From Chitinispirillum alkaliphilum (GTDB taxonomy: Bacteria > Fibrobacterota > Chitinivibrionia > Chitinivibrionales > Chitinispirillaceae), in assembly GCA_001045525.1 (NCBI GenBank), contig LDWW01000014.1:55055-119054 (forward strand): a stretch of DNA of 64,000 nt. The letters run 5' to 3'. Positions 1-9,569 of the stretch are shown in pieces. Numbering within the stretch: the first letter of the stretch is position 1; each line of letters starts with the position of its first letter. Made by a program: the position numbers and the translations under genes. The notes under the pieces were generated by a model. It was not told the origin of the DNA, made no database searches, and saw only the letters and a list, made by a program, of their open reading frames with translations.

Positions 1-560
1 AGGGCCACTTTCATGTGATCAAAGCCTTTTTCCGTTCTGTAACTGATTGCTCTGTCGGTAAATAAAGAAGCGTAACACCTTTTGCATGAATAGAGCAATT
101 CCTCCTCTCCGGAGATGTTTAGAAAAGTCTCCTGTTGCCCGGCAAAACTTGCTCCAGGCAGATCCTCGGCTGTTGCACTGCTACGCACTGCAACATCAAC
201 TTCCTGCTTATCATACTTTCCTGACAATTCACGGTAGAAAGTTCGGATTTCCTGTTCTATATCATCGGGAAACTGAGCTTCCAGAAACATTTTTCTGATC
301 GCGCTGCCAGTTTGTTCGACAGATTTATCTTCTGAAATCAGGGAATTGACTAAATTACCTATCTGCTCCTGCATATCATTTGCATATAAAAATCTCCAGT
401 AGGCTTCTGCTGTCGTGGCAAACCCATCTGGTACCTGAATATTTTCCTGTTTTAAAGTACCGATCATTTCACCAAGAGACGCGTTTTTTCCCCCTACCTC
501 CTGGGAATTATCCATACTCAGTTGATCGAACCACAGAATGTATCTGGATGTATTTGACAT
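1..560 (-). CDS. ppsA: phosphoenolpyruvate synthase, N-terminal part (gene runs off the window)
   Basis: Converts pyruvate, ATP and water to PEP, AMP and phosphate in gluconeogenesis. Only the first 186 or so residues are present; the gene continues past base 1. Translating the minus strand from the ATG at 558-560 gives a start MSNTSRYILWFDQL followed by VGGKNASLGEM at about residues 22-32, the hallmark of the PPDK/PEP-synthase ATP-grasp domain, and later AVRSSATAEDLPGASFAGQ at about 128-146, the conserved nucleotide-binding stretch. A GGGG ribosome binding site lies just before the ATG. It is followed by the flavin oxidoreductase upstream on the same strand with a 38-base gap, so the two may share a transcript. 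PPDK is the alternative within the family, but the N-terminus reads as PEP synthase. Confidence 0.93.
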   Translation of the reverse strand, partial: MSNTSRYILWFDQLSMDNSQEVGGKNASLGEMIGTLKQENIQVPDGFATTAEAYWRFLYANDMQEQIGNLVNSLISEDKSVEQTGSAIRKMFLEAQFPDDIEQEIRTFYRELSGKYDKQEVDVAVRSSATAEDLPGASFAGQQETFLNISGEEELLYSCKRCYASLFTDRAISYRTEKGFDHMKVA

Positions 561-598
561 ATCTACTACCCCTTTTGAAGAATTCTAAATTTCTGTGT

Positions 599-2551
599 TT
601 ACCGTAATGTATACGCAGTGTCAAATGCTGTTCTTACAGCAAAAGCCACATTTGAAGGTCTCAGTGCATCTCCAACAACAGTCACTCTTTCGAATGAATT
701 TTTCCAAATTTCTGTTTCCTCCTGATTTGCAGAAAGACCAATTGCAATAATTATCTTATCTGCAGGCAATTTTTTGCTGCCTTGCTCTGTAGTATGGGTA
801 AGTTCAATCTGGCCATCATGAACTGCAACCAGTTTGTGATTGGTTAAAATGTCAATCTTTGGATTGTTAATTAGTCTGTCAATCATGACTGCTTTTGAAA
901 GATTGTTCTCACCGGTAAATATCTCCGGCTGCATCTCTACAAGTGTTACATGTGTGCCTCTGTATTCAAGCAGTTCTGCTGTTTCGCAACCCGTAGACCC
1001 ACCCCCAATAACAATTGTTGAATCTTCAGGATGGATAAGATCTGGATTGTTAAGTATGTCTATTGCAGTAAATATTCTCTTGTTATCGGGATCGGGGGTG
1101 TTGGGTGGTATCTTTGATTTACCACCGGTAGCCAATATGACAGCATAAGGCTTATCCTCTTTGACAAGATCGACAGTGGCCTCTGTATCCATTTTTATAA
1201 CTGTTTCTGTGTTTTTGAGATTTTCAATAAGAGAATCTTTATACCACTTTATAGGCTCCTTATCCGGTGGTGTGCACCCGGGAATAAGTTCTCCGCCCAA
1301 TTGTGACTGTTTCTCATAAAGTACTGGTCTAAAACCTCTCATTGAGAGTACTCTGGCGGCCTCCATTCCAGCTGGTCCACCACCAACGATTGAAACCGTT
1401 CTGTTTTGCCCATTTTTGGGGAAACCGGGAAATTCAAGTTCCCTCCCTGTGCGGGCATTGACCGCGCATAAAATTCGCTTGCCTGAAAAAATTGTATCAG
1501 TGCAGTACATACACCCTATACATGTGAAAATCTCATTGGATCTTCCCTGTGCTGCCTTGTTCACCCATTCCGCATCTGAGAGCAGTCCTCTTCCTATTGC
1601 GATAAAATCCGCTCTGCCCTGCTGAAGAATCTCCTCAGCTTTTGCAGGGCGCTTAATTGCTCCGACTGCAATTACAGGAATATTAACAAAGCTCTTTATC
1701 TCCTCTGCAAGATACACTTTCCACCCTTCCTGAAATGTTATGGGCTCAATGGCGGTCTGCAGGCTTTCGTAAGTTCCGGCACTGACATCAAGAGCATCTG
1801 CTCCGGCATTTTCCAAAGCCTGGGCTATTAGTTTGCTTTCATCCTGACTTATGCCTTTACCTGTAAATTCATCTGCACTGAATCTGACTATTACAGGAAA
1901 TTCCTTCCCACACCGGCTCTTTATTCCCTTGATGATCTGGGTAACAAATCTCGTTCTGTTTTCGAAATTACCCCCATATTCATCACTTCTGCGGTTTGTA
2001 TGAATACTGAGGAATTCACCGATCAAATATCCATGAGCCCCATGCAGCTCAACTCCGTCAAAACCTGCAGTTTGAGCTCTGAGCGCTCCTTGAATGAACT
2101 TTTCTACCAGGTCTTTAACTTCGCTTGTCGAAAGCTCTCTTGGCTCTTCTCCTACCGCAGCATTGGTTACAGCGCTTGGGGCAACGATCTGTTTGCCTCC
2201 GGTTAATTTTGAGTTGGACTGATTTCCTGCGTGGTGGAGCTGCGCGAAGATTCGGGTGTCATATTTCTGAACTGCAGCAGCTATTCTGCTAAGGCCGGAT
2301 ATGAATTTGTCATCATCTATTCTTAATTGATTTGGTATTGCCTTTCCCAGTTCACCTTCAATACACACCACCTCCATTATGATCAGGCCTGTCCCCCCGG
2401 CAGCACGCTCCTCGTAATATTGAATCATATGGTCGGAGATTTCTCCATTTACAGAAGCAAGTTGGGTTCCCATGGGGGGCATTACAACTCTGTTTTTGGT
2501 AGTAATCGGGCCGATTTTTCCGTTTGATAAAAGATTGAGATACTTATCCAT
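599..2551 (-). CDS. NADH:flavin oxidoreductase, 2,4-dienoyl-CoA reductase/old yellow enzyme type with 4Fe-4S and FAD domains
   Basis: Cytosolic multi-cofactor oxidoreductase of the FadH/enoate reductase family; the substrate cannot be told from sequence. In order: an FMN-binding TIM barrel (about 1-330), a cysteine cluster CIGCMYC plus a downstream Cys (about 343-365) for a 4Fe-4S centre, then FAD and NAD(P) Rossmann motifs VGGGPAGMEAA and IGGGSTGCETAE. About 650 residues is the usual size for this class. The start chosen is the ATG at 2549-2551, which has GGAGG six bases upstream; the longer frame begins at a TTG inside that ribosome binding site. It could reduce unsaturated acyl-CoAs or act on other enoates. 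Confidence 0.9.
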   Translation of the reverse strand: MDKYLNLLSNGKIGPITTKNRVVMPPMGTQLASVNGEISDHMIQYYEERAAGGTGLIIMEVVCIEGELGKAIPNQLRIDDDKFISGLSRIAAAVQKYDTRIFAQLHHAGNQSNSKLTGGKQIVAPSAVTNAAVGEEPRELSTSEVKDLVEKFIQGALRAQTAGFDGVELHGAHGYLIGEFLSIHTNRRSDEYGGNFENRTRFVTQIIKGIKSRCGKEFPVIVRFSADEFTGKGISQDESKLIAQALENAGADALDVSAGTYESLQTAIEPITFQEGWKVYLAEEIKSFVNIPVIAVGAIKRPAKAEEILQQGRADFIAIGRGLLSDAEWVNKAAQGRSNEIFTCIGCMYCTDTIFSGKRILCAVNARTGRELEFPGFPKNGQNRTVSIVGGGPAGMEAARVLSMRGFRPVLYEKQSQLGGELIPGCTPPDKEPIKWYKDSLIENLKNTETVIKMDTEATVDLVKEDKPYAVILATGGKSKIPPNTPDPDNKRIFTAIDILNNPDLIHPEDSTIVIGGGSTGCETAELLEYRGTHVTLVEMQPEIFTGENNLSKAVMIDRLINNPKIDILTNHKLVAVHDGQIELTHTTEQGSKKLPADKIIIAIGLSANQEETEIWKNSFERVTVVGDALRPSNVAFAVRTAFDTAYTLR

Positions 2552-2612
2552 GGAGACCTCCAAAAGTTTTGAGTAGACCTAAGTGAAAATTTAATTTTGC
2601 TTGTTGCAGAAT

Positions 2613-3371
2613 TCAGAACTCCTCAATATGATCCGATAACTCATTGAAATCAGATATGACTATATCTGCTCCATTTTCCCGTAGCAACTCCAAACTTTCC
2701 CCATCTCTTGATATCCCAATAACCAAAGCAAAGCCGCCTCTCTTTCCGGCTGAAACACCTGCGGGTGCATCCTCTACAATGGCAGAATGCTGAGGTTCCA
2801 CACCAAGTTGTTTTGCAGCTGCAAGGAAAACATCGGGTTCAGGTTTTCCCCTTAGATTCATCTCTATGGCATCGTAGCCATCTATTATAACCGGGAAATA
2901 TTTTTGGAGATCTGCAGCACGGAGGACTTTGCGGCAATTTTTACTTGCAGATATGACCGCCAGTTTATACCCTTTTGTTGACCATTGAATGATCTTTTGT
3001 TCTGCATCTGGAAAACTTTTCACCCCATCGGTTTCCAGAAGTGATTGATAGTGTCCATTTTTTCTGTTCGCCAATGCACATACACTCTCCTCACCAGGGG
3101 GATCTCCAGGGCTTCCCTGAGGAAGGTTTATTCCTCTTGAAGAGAGAAATGCAGAAGCCCCTTCATATCTGGGGCGTCCGTCGAGATATTTCAAATAATC
3201 CCCAACTGGGTCGAACTCTATAAATGGAGAATTCTCTTCATTAGATTTCTTTTTCAGAAAAGAATCAAACATCTGCTTCCATGCCTTTATATGTAAATTC
3301 GCGGTGTCGGTAATTACTCCATCCAGGTCAAGTATCAGGCCTTTGATTTGTATCTGTTTGTGTTTAAACAT
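2613..3371 (-). CDS. pgmB: beta-phosphoglucomutase family HAD hydrolase
   Basis: HAD-superfamily protein that probably interconverts beta-glucose 1-phosphate and glucose 6-phosphate, feeding glycolysis after disaccharide phosphorolysis. The nucleophile motif LDLDGVITDT is at about residues 14-23, motif II is VISASKN, and motif III/IV is KPEPDVF...VEDAPAGV. It has 252 residues, slightly long for beta-PGM because of an insertion in the cap containing DGRPRYEG, a signature I associate with the subgroup found beside GH65 disaccharide phosphorylases; none is visible here. It sits between the flavin oxidoreductase and gap on the same strand. A broader sugar-phosphate phosphatase role is possible. 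Confidence 0.85.
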   Translation of the reverse strand: MFKHKQIQIKGLILDLDGVITDTANLHIKAWKQMFDSFLKKKSNEENSPFIEFDPVGDYLKYLDGRPRYEGASAFLSSRGINLPQGSPGDPPGEESVCALANRKNGHYQSLLETDGVKSFPDAEQKIIQWSTKGYKLAVISASKNCRKVLRAADLQKYFPVIIDGYDAIEMNLRGKPEPDVFLAAAKQLGVEPQHSAIVEDAPAGVSAGKRGGFALVIGISRDGESLELLRENGADIVISDFNELSDHIEEF

Positions 3372-3484
3372 CCTGTTAAACCCTTAAATTTATTTTTCTT
3401 TTCTTTTTGATGTGTTTTTCTCCATACTTTACCCCCTCCCTTGCGATCAAAAGAAGAGAGGGGGATTTAATAGCCGAACAAAAA

Positions 3485-4486
3485 CTATTCCATCATTTTT
3501 GCAAGATGGCTGGCCTCTCTTACCATTTGTGCTGCGTATCCCCATTCATTATCGTACCAGCTCATCACCTTTACCAGATTCCCGCCTACGACTTTAGTCA
3601 TAGTAAGGTCGACAAGTGAACCATGCGGATCTTTGATAATATCAGTAGAGACAATCTCTTCCTCTGACGCGCCCATAATACCTCTGTAACGATTGGAGTT
3701 ACACTCTTCCCTGAAAATGTTATTCACCTCTTCGACAGTTGTAGAGCGACTTGCAATAAAGGTTATGTCTGAAATTGAGCCCACCGGCACCGGGGCCCTG
3801 ATAGCAACTCCATCGAACATACCTTCAAGTTCTTTGATTATTTTTGTGGTGGCTTTTGCTGCACCGGTGGAAGTCGGGACCAGGTTAATTGCTCCGGCTC
3901 TTCCGCGTCGTAACTTTTTGGATGGTCCATCTACAATATTCTGGGATGAGGTATAGGCGTGGATCGTGGACATCATAGCTTTTTCTACACCGATTCTTCT
4001 CCTCATTACTTCCATCACAGGAACAATGCAATTTGTAGTGCAGCTTGCAGTCGAGAATACTTTATCATCCTTCTCTGAGTGGTTTACACCTGGAACAATC
4101 ATTTTCACATCATCGCTTTTGGCTGGTGCGGAGAGAATCGCATGTTGAGCACCTGCCTGGATATGCATCTGCAGATCTTCTTTTTTGGTAAAAAGGCCGG
4201 TACATTCAAGCACCACATCAACCCCCATCTCCTTCCAGGGGAGTTCAGAGGGGTTTTTTACATTCAGAACTTTAACCTTTTGTCCGTTTATAACAATTGA
4301 GTCACCTTCTGAATTGACCGATTTTTCATAGCGGCCGTAAGCGGAGTCGAATTTAAGCAAGTAGGCAAGATTCTCAGGTGGAAGGAGATCATTAACCGCA
4401 ACCAGCTCAAGATCAGGTGTGTCTGTTATTATTTTGAGAGATGCTCTTCCGATTCTGCCAAGGCCGTTTATGGCTATTTTCGCCAT
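3485..4486 (-). CDS. gap: glyceraldehyde-3-phosphate dehydrogenase, type I
   Basis: NAD-dependent glycolytic/gluconeogenic enzyme oxidising glyceraldehyde 3-phosphate to 1,3-bisphosphoglycerate. The N-terminal Rossmann motif is INGLGRIGR, the active-site motif is SCTTNC with its catalytic Cys, and the C-terminus has the conserved SWYDNEWGYA. The length of 333 residues is standard. The ATG at 4484-4486 has AGGAG eight bases upstream; a 19-residue extension that stays open upstream is unlike the family and was discarded. The 113-base gap to pgmB contains a 7-bp inverted repeat (CCCCCTC/GAGGGGG, 3432-3464) without a clear U-tract. Upstream, 224 bases separate it from a divergent glycosyltransferase. 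Confidence 0.97.
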   Translation of the reverse strand: MAKIAINGLGRIGRASLKIITDTPDLELVAVNDLLPPENLAYLLKFDSAYGRYEKSVNSEGDSIVINGQKVKVLNVKNPSELPWKEMGVDVVLECTGLFTKKEDLQMHIQAGAQHAILSAPAKSDDVKMIVPGVNHSEKDDKVFSTASCTTNCIVPVMEVMRRRIGVEKAMMSTIHAYTSSQNIVDGPSKKLRRGRAGAINLVPTSTGAAKATTKIIKELEGMFDGVAIRAPVPVGSISDITFIASRSTTVEEVNNIFREECNSNRYRGIMGASEEEIVSTDIIKDPHGSLVDLTMTKVVGGNLVKVMSWYDNEWGYAAQMVREASHLAKMME

Positions 4487-4562
4487 ATAAGGACTCCTTT
4501 CTAAAGGTTTTTGTTTTTGATGGGAAAAATTTGAGGAATTCATTTGAAGAGGTGCAAATATT

Positions 4563-4581
4563 AAACCAACCTTACTGGTTT
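4563..4581. promoter_or_regulatory. possible operator: AAACCA-N7-TGGTTT inverted repeat
   Basis: A perfect 6-bp inverted repeat with a 7-base spacer lies between the divergent gap and glycosyltransferase genes, 77 bases before the gap start codon. The position and size suit a dimeric regulator, but such repeats also arise by chance in AT-rich intergenic DNA. Confidence 0.25.
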
Positions 4582-4710
4582 ATCCAACTGTGATCATAGT
4601 ATATTTGCCCTAAGTGCGTAGTATATATCTGAATGGAAGAAACATCTGTTCTGAGCTTAAGAAATTGAATCGTATCCAAACATGGATTACAATACTGGCT
4701 TAAAACTAAA

Positions 4711-5904
4711 ATGAAAATCTGTATTCTTACCACTTCTTTTCCCGCACACAACGGGCATCATCAAAGTCCCTTTGTTTTTAACTTCGCAAAAACCTTATCA
4801 GAAAAAGTTAATGTAGATATAATTTGCCCATTTTACGCTGAAAGCAGCGACAAAGAAGAAAGGTGGGGAAATCTCAAAATACACAGATTCCGGTATTTGC
4901 CGTCAAAAATGCAGACACTGATTTCTGGGGGCGGTATCCCTTCAAACTTCAAAAGGAGCCTTTTGGCCAAACTTCAGCTCCCGCTGCTTTACCTATCCAT
5001 GCTTTTCAAATCAGTCAAATATGTAAAAGAATGCGATATCATACACGTTCAATGGTCCCTGACAGGCCTGATCGGCATGGTGCTTAAGAATATGTATAAA
5101 AAGCCGCTCATTCTTACAGAAAGAGGCTCTTCTCTTAATGAGGCAATGAAGTTCTCTGTCACAAGAAAAGTTTTAACATGGATTTTAAAAAGTTGCGACT
5201 ACATTACTACAAACAATTTTGAACAGTTAAGGGTGATTAACACTCTGGGATTTACAAAAAACATTGAAACGATACCCAATGGGATTGATGTGGAAAAATT
5301 TTCTCCCCAAGATCAGATCGAGATAAGACAAAAGCTCGGACTTCCATTAAACAGGAAAATTGTGCTGTATGTTGGCTGGTTAATTGAGAACAAAGGGATT
5401 TCTTCTCTGCTCGAATGCTGTAAAATGATTACAGAAATCATCCCCGAATTACTTTTCTTGCTGGTTGGTGAGGGGATAGATAAAAAAAACTATATGCAAT
5501 ATGTGGTTGATAACGGTCTTGAGGGAAATGTGAAATTTACGGGTGCTCAAAAACCGGCATCTATACCTCATTACATGAATGCTGCAGATGTTTTGATTCT
5601 TCCAAGCTTCTCAGAGGGCAGGCCCAATGTAGTACCTGAAGCCATGGCCTGCGGACTGCCTGTGATTGCAACAAATGTAAATGGTACTCCGGAATTTATA
5701 AAAAGCGGCATTGATGGGGTTTTGGTTGAACCGGGCAAACCAGAATGCATGAAAGATGAGCTGTTAAAGTTGATTTGCGATGAAAAATTTTATGCGAGTA
5801 TTAAAGAGAAGTGCAGAAGTGCGGTAATCACAAATAATCTGACATGGGAAAATACCGCAGATAGGTATATACGTATATACGGGAAAATGCTTGAGAATGT
5901 GTAG
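4711..5904 (+). CDS. glycosyltransferase family 4 (GT-B fold)
   Basis: Cytosolic or membrane-associated transferase adding a sugar from a nucleotide donor, probably to an envelope polysaccharide or lipid-linked glycan. The N-terminal acceptor domain starts MKICILTTSFPAHNG; the C-terminal donor domain has LYVGWLIENKG and an E-x7-E motif in EGRPNVVPEAMACG, typical of retaining GT4 enzymes. It has 397 residues, the normal size. No strong Shine-Dalgarno precedes the ATG. The methyltransferase that follows starts inside its last codons, so the two are translationally coupled and probably modify the same glycan. Donor and acceptor are unknown. Confidence 0.9.
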   Translation: MKICILTTSFPAHNGHHQSPFVFNFAKTLSEKVNVDIICPFYAESSDKEERWGNLKIHRFRYLPSKMQTLISGGGIPSNFKRSLLAKLQLPLLYLSMLFKSVKYVKECDIIHVQWSLTGLIGMVLKNMYKKPLILTERGSSLNEAMKFSVTRKVLTWILKSCDYITTNNFEQLRVINTLGFTKNIETIPNGIDVEKFSPQDQIEIRQKLGLPLNRKIVLYVGWLIENKGISSLLECCKMITEIIPELLFLLVGEGIDKKNYMQYVVDNGLEGNVKFTGAQKPASIPHYMNAADVLILPSFSEGRPNVVPEAMACGLPVIATNVNGTPEFIKSGIDGVLVEPGKPECMKDELLKLICDEKFYASIKEKCRSAVITNNLTWENTADRYIRIYGKMLENV

Positions 5905-6670
5905 TAAATCAAACATGAATAATATTGATAAGTGGCAGGGGTCAAGAGGGTTTCTTCAATCTATCAGTAATCCTACCTTTTTTATCCGAAACAGCATAAT
6001 GGAAAAAAAACTGCCTCTGACAGGTGACAATGCTCTGGACATTGGTTGTGGGCTTGGTTTATACACTGTAGAACTGATTAAAAGAGGTTTTCTTGTCGAT
6101 GCTATTGATGTTTCAAAGCATGCTGTTGAAGTGACTCGTGCGAAAATTCCTGTTCATCTGAAAAATAATGCAAACATTTCAGTATGTCCGGTTGAAAATT
6201 TCGAAGAGAAAAAACGGTACGATTTTATAATCTGTTCTGAAGTGCTTGAACATATTGAGAATGATGAAACGGCAATTGCAAAAATTTCAACCCTGTTGAA
6301 CCCAGGTAAAAATTTACTCATTTCTGTACCTTTTGATCCAAAATTGTGGTCTAATGTTGACGTGTATTCAAATCATTACAGAAGATATTCAAAAGAGTCT
6401 CTGCGTTCTATGCTTGAAAACAATGGGTTGGAAATAAAAGAGGAGTTCTGTTACGGATTTCCGTTGTTAAGATTATGGTGGTCGTTAAAAGCACGAAAAT
6501 TTCAAAAGCGTAAATACAGCAGTAAAGGATATACAAAAAATAAAAGGGGTATAACTAAGTTGCTGGTGAGTATAGGTAATCACTTTTTGAGGCTTACTGA
6601 TATGTTTTGCTTTACGACAAATTTTGGAGTAGGGCTTATAGTTCTTGCCCAAAAGAAGGAAAATATTTGA
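5897..6670 (+). CDS. class I SAM-dependent methyltransferase
   Basis: Rossmann-fold methyltransferase with motif I DIGCGLGLYT and a later SEVLEHIENDE motif of the UbiG/Methyltransf_11 type. It overlaps the end of the upstream GT4 gene by 8 bases, suggesting glycan or glycolipid methylation. The ATG at 5897 was chosen; an alternative is the ATG at 5915, and a TTG at 5891 is also in frame. No good Shine-Dalgarno distinguishes them, as is common for coupled genes. The C-terminal part is Lys/Arg-rich with a hydrophobic end, perhaps for membrane association. The substrate is not readable. Confidence 0.85.
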   Translation: MCSKSNMNNIDKWQGSRGFLQSISNPTFFIRNSIMEKKLPLTGDNALDIGCGLGLYTVELIKRGFLVDAIDVSKHAVEVTRAKIPVHLKNNANISVCPVENFEEKKRYDFIICSEVLEHIENDETAIAKISTLLNPGKNLLISVPFDPKLWSNVDVYSNHYRRYSKESLRSMLENNGLEIKEEFCYGFPLLRLWWSLKARKFQKRKYSSKGYTKNKRGITKLLVSIGNHFLRLTDMFCFTTNFGVGLIVLAQKKENI

Positions 6671-6686
6671 ATTGTCTCACGCTGAT

Positions 6687-7649
6687 TTACCTGTTTGTGG
6701 GTAAGTGTTCTTCTGGTAGTTTTATATCAACTTTTACAAATGACATAATAGGAATCATAGCCGCAAAACTCAGTGTCAGCATTATTAGTAAAGACCCCAG
6801 GACAATTTCCGGACTATAACCCAGTCCAGAGAAAAGGTAAACCGCAACACCCTCCCTGACTCCAAGGCCTGATAAAGTAATTGGGATCAGGGATAGAATT
6901 TTAGATGTTGACAGTACGAACACAAGGTGGTGTAACGGTATAAGATAATCAAAACCTATGATTATCAAATACAAGCCAGTCCAGGTAATAATCCATTTTA
7001 GAAGCGTAATAGAAAAAACTATCAACAGTAGTTTTCTTTTTTTATCTGTATATAATCTGATTTGATCACTTAACTTCCTGTATTGGTTTAGAATTTTTTC
7101 CGGAATAAAATAAATCCATTTTTTTCTATACCCCAGAAACAGAAAAAATATACCTGCCGCAGGTAATGCAAAAAGGAAGCTGTGGGAGGGGATATTGGGT
7201 TGTATATATTTCAGGATAAAAGGAGTACCGCTTAAGGAGAATATTAACAGCGCAAAAACTGTCAATAGTTTGTTTATTATAGGAATAATCAGAGCTGCAT
7301 CTGTAGTAAGATTGTGCTTTTTAAGAAAGAAAACAATAGAAAACTCACCAAGTTTTCCAGGGCTTATGAGACCGATTGCCCAGGCAAAGAGATAATATCT
7401 GAAGAGTTTTAGCAGAGGGATTGAGACTTTTTGTGGTTTTAACAGGAGGAAAATATTTATTGTGCTTAAGAATAATGAAAAGATCAGTATTAAGATAACT
7501 GGAAAAATGAAGTACCAGTTAAAAGTTGAAAATAAAATACCCATTTCATGAGCATTCGTTGTGTAAATCAGAATTAAGACAACAAGAATGCTGATCATTA
7601 ATTTAACTAAAAAGAAATTTTTCCTGATAATACCGGGAACTCTCTTCAT
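6687..7649 (-). CDS. YbhN/AglD-type integral membrane protein (lysylphosphatidylglycerol synthase TM-region family)
   Basis: Polytopic inner-membrane protein of about 320 residues with seven or eight hydrophobic helices and the family's SLIPITLSGLGVREGVA stretch near the C-terminus (PF03706-like). It lacks the cytosolic aminoacyl-transfer domain of MprF. Family members are found beside glycosyltransferases and are thought to move or modify lipid-linked substrates. Here it follows the GT2 / small peptide / GT39-like genes on the same strand after a 126-base gap. The ATG at 7647-7649 has GAGGCGGG upstream; the longer frame begins at TTG and was rejected. A flippase role is inference from context. 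Confidence 0.8.
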   Translation of the reverse strand: MKRVPGIIRKNFFLVKLMISILVVLILIYTTNAHEMGILFSTFNWYFIFPVILILIFSLFLSTINIFLLLKPQKVSIPLLKLFRYYLFAWAIGLISPGKLGEFSIVFFLKKHNLTTDAALIIPIINKLLTVFALLIFSLSGTPFILKYIQPNIPSHSFLFALPAAGIFFLFLGYRKKWIYFIPEKILNQYRKLSDQIRLYTDKKRKLLLIVFSITLLKWIITWTGLYLIIIGFDYLIPLHHLVFVLSTSKILSLIPITLSGLGVREGVAVYLFSGLGYSPEIVLGSLLIMLTLSFAAMIPIMSFVKVDIKLPEEHLPTNR

Positions 7650-7775
7650 GTCCCGCCTCTTCTGGTTAAAAGCATTATAAAACAATTAGTCAAAGGGAAA
7701 TTCGCATATACAGACATTCAATATCAGATTAATTAGGATATTGCAAATATACATACTATACGTACTTCGGTTGTG

Positions 7776-9569
7776 TTATTTGAGTTTGCTCGGATGAAAT
7801 CTGAACAGGTAAAACCCTTTAGAGTTGTAAATTGGTTTTATATACTCATTTATCTCACTGAAAGAGCTTTGGTTCTCGAGGGTATCAAATTTGTTGTTTG
7901 CGAATATATATCCAACATTATTACTTTTCAGATCGAAAACCATTTCTTCTGAATCGTTATATTTTTTGTAAGCTACGATATATGGTAGGTCAATTAGGTA
8001 TTCAGAAAAATTATATGCTAACAGAACTTTTTTATTTGTAGTCAGGCTGTTGATTTTCTGAATCACATCATACTCTGGTAGCTGTAAAGAGTAATATTCA
8101 TTCCTGGATTTTATTGTGAGCAGAGCAATCCAGTCTTTATTGTACCTTTTGAAAAATATTCCACCCCCAAGGAGTATTGATACTATCACACAAAAGTTAA
8201 GAACGTTTTTTACATAAATATATCTAATGTTTTTAAGTGTATATGGAACCAGCGGGACCAAGACAGCCAGAATAAATATCACATATCTTCCACTTGTTCC
8301 CCTCGATGTGTTAAGAACAAAAGTATCCATGAAAATTATCTGGAGCAGATAAACTGCTGCTGCCAATAAATATATATTGACTTTCTTATCCCTTTTCAGA
8401 AACACTATAAAAGGCAAAACCATCAGCATAATGGGGCCGAAAGTGTCTCCACGGTGAAAAGAGGGAAAAATGGTGTATGTCCATGGGGCTGTAATGAATC
8501 TTCCTATAAAAGAGGTCATTGTAAATACAGCAGATCTTCCCTGCATATCTGCCGAAAGGGGCATGCTTGAAAGCACCGTTTGATTGAAGAGGTGACTTTT
8601 AAAAAACCAGACAGCTCCCATAATAGAGGGAATAATGATTATTGCAGACATCTCCCAAACATCACTTTTCTGTACTGTTTTTCCCCTTTTTTGATACAGT
8701 ATAATTGAAATGAGAATCGGTACAATAAAGATACCAATAATTTTGGTCTGTACTGCCATACCTGCACAAAACGCGGCTATAAGCAAAATATTATAATTCT
8801 TATTCTCATAGAATTTAAGAAGCACAGAAACCGAAAGCAGACTCCACAGGGACTGATGAATGTCGACATAACAGCTGGATGCGTTTGCCACTATTGTGGG
8901 AAGAGTTGCAAAGATCAGCACTGAGAAAAATGCACTTTTACGGTTTTGGGATAAATCAATGGATATATGATAAATTAAAGTCAAGTGAAGAAAAAATAGA
9001 ATGGTCGAAATTCCTTTACAAATTATATCATTGCCAATGGCAAGAGCTGTCAGGTAGTGCATTTGAGAGAGCATGGGGTAATCGGACTGAGGATTGAAGA
9101 ATATATCCCAAAACCCTCCTTCCTGGAGGTAAAGCTTAACTGTCGAGAGATGATACATCAGTGTGTCAAAACCTGTCGGAGGCAGAAGTCCTCTTGCAGT
9201 GTAACCGATTAACAATAGAAGTGCAAATGCAGTCCAGAATTTGTTATGAGATAAGGGTAACCGGGATGGGATACTTTTCACAAACGGTATCAAATTTGGT
9301 AAGTCGGAATAAACAGATGATAAGGAAACAACAGTTAAAGTGATTAGAAGGATAATAATTGCAACAGAGGAGTAAAGGTTGAAAAAACCCATGAGAGTGA
9401 TTAAGTTCCCTATTATTCCAAATCCCAGTGCGAATCTGATAACAAAACTCAGCTCCTGAGAGAATGATTCGTTTAGCTTAAGTTTTTTGATCACCAAATC
9501 TCCGACTCCCACGTAGATGAATGAGAACCAGAGTGTAACGGGGATGCTTAGAAGAATCTGTACATACAT
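7776..9569 (-). CDS. GT39/ArnT-like polytopic glycosyltransferase (GT-C)
   Basis: Membrane protein of 597 residues with about a dozen hydrophobic helices and a soluble C-terminal tail. The loop after the second or third helix reads GFDTLMYHLSTVKLYLQEGG and then DYPMLSQMHYL, resembling the acidic first loop and substrate-binding region of dolichyl-phosphate-mannose-type and ArnT-type enzymes that use polyprenyl-phosphate sugars. That fits the GT2 dolichyl-phosphate-sugar-synthase-like gene upstream, which could make its donor. The ATG at 9567-9569 has AGAGGA eight bases before it. Its first 22 bases overlap the end of a 47-codon reading frame. Acceptor unknown. Confidence 0.8.
   Translation of the reverse strand: MYVQILLSIPVTLWFSFIYVGVGDLVIKKLKLNESFSQELSFVIRFALGFGIIGNLITLMGFFNLYSSVAIIILLITLTVVSLSSVYSDLPNLIPFVKSIPSRLPLSHNKFWTAFALLLLIGYTARGLLPPTGFDTLMYHLSTVKLYLQEGGFWDIFFNPQSDYPMLSQMHYLTALAIGNDIICKGISTILFFLHLTLIYHISIDLSQNRKSAFFSVLIFATLPTIVANASSCYVDIHQSLWSLLSVSVLLKFYENKNYNILLIAAFCAGMAVQTKIIGIFIVPILISIILYQKRGKTVQKSDVWEMSAIIIIPSIMGAVWFFKSHLFNQTVLSSMPLSADMQGRSAVFTMTSFIGRFITAPWTYTIFPSFHRGDTFGPIMLMVLPFIVFLKRDKKVNIYLLAAAVYLLQIIFMDTFVLNTSRGTSGRYVIFILAVLVPLVPYTLKNIRYIYVKNVLNFCVIVSILLGGGIFFKRYNKDWIALLTIKSRNEYYSLQLPEYDVIQKINSLTTNKKVLLAYNFSEYLIDLPYIVAYKKYNDSEEMVFDLKSNNVGYIFANNKFDTLENQSSFSEINEYIKPIYNSKGFYLFRFHPSKLK

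Noticed and set aside
840..1148. Open frame opposite the flavin oxidoreductase gene
   Set aside because: A shadow of a well-supported gene, without family signatures or a ribosome binding site.
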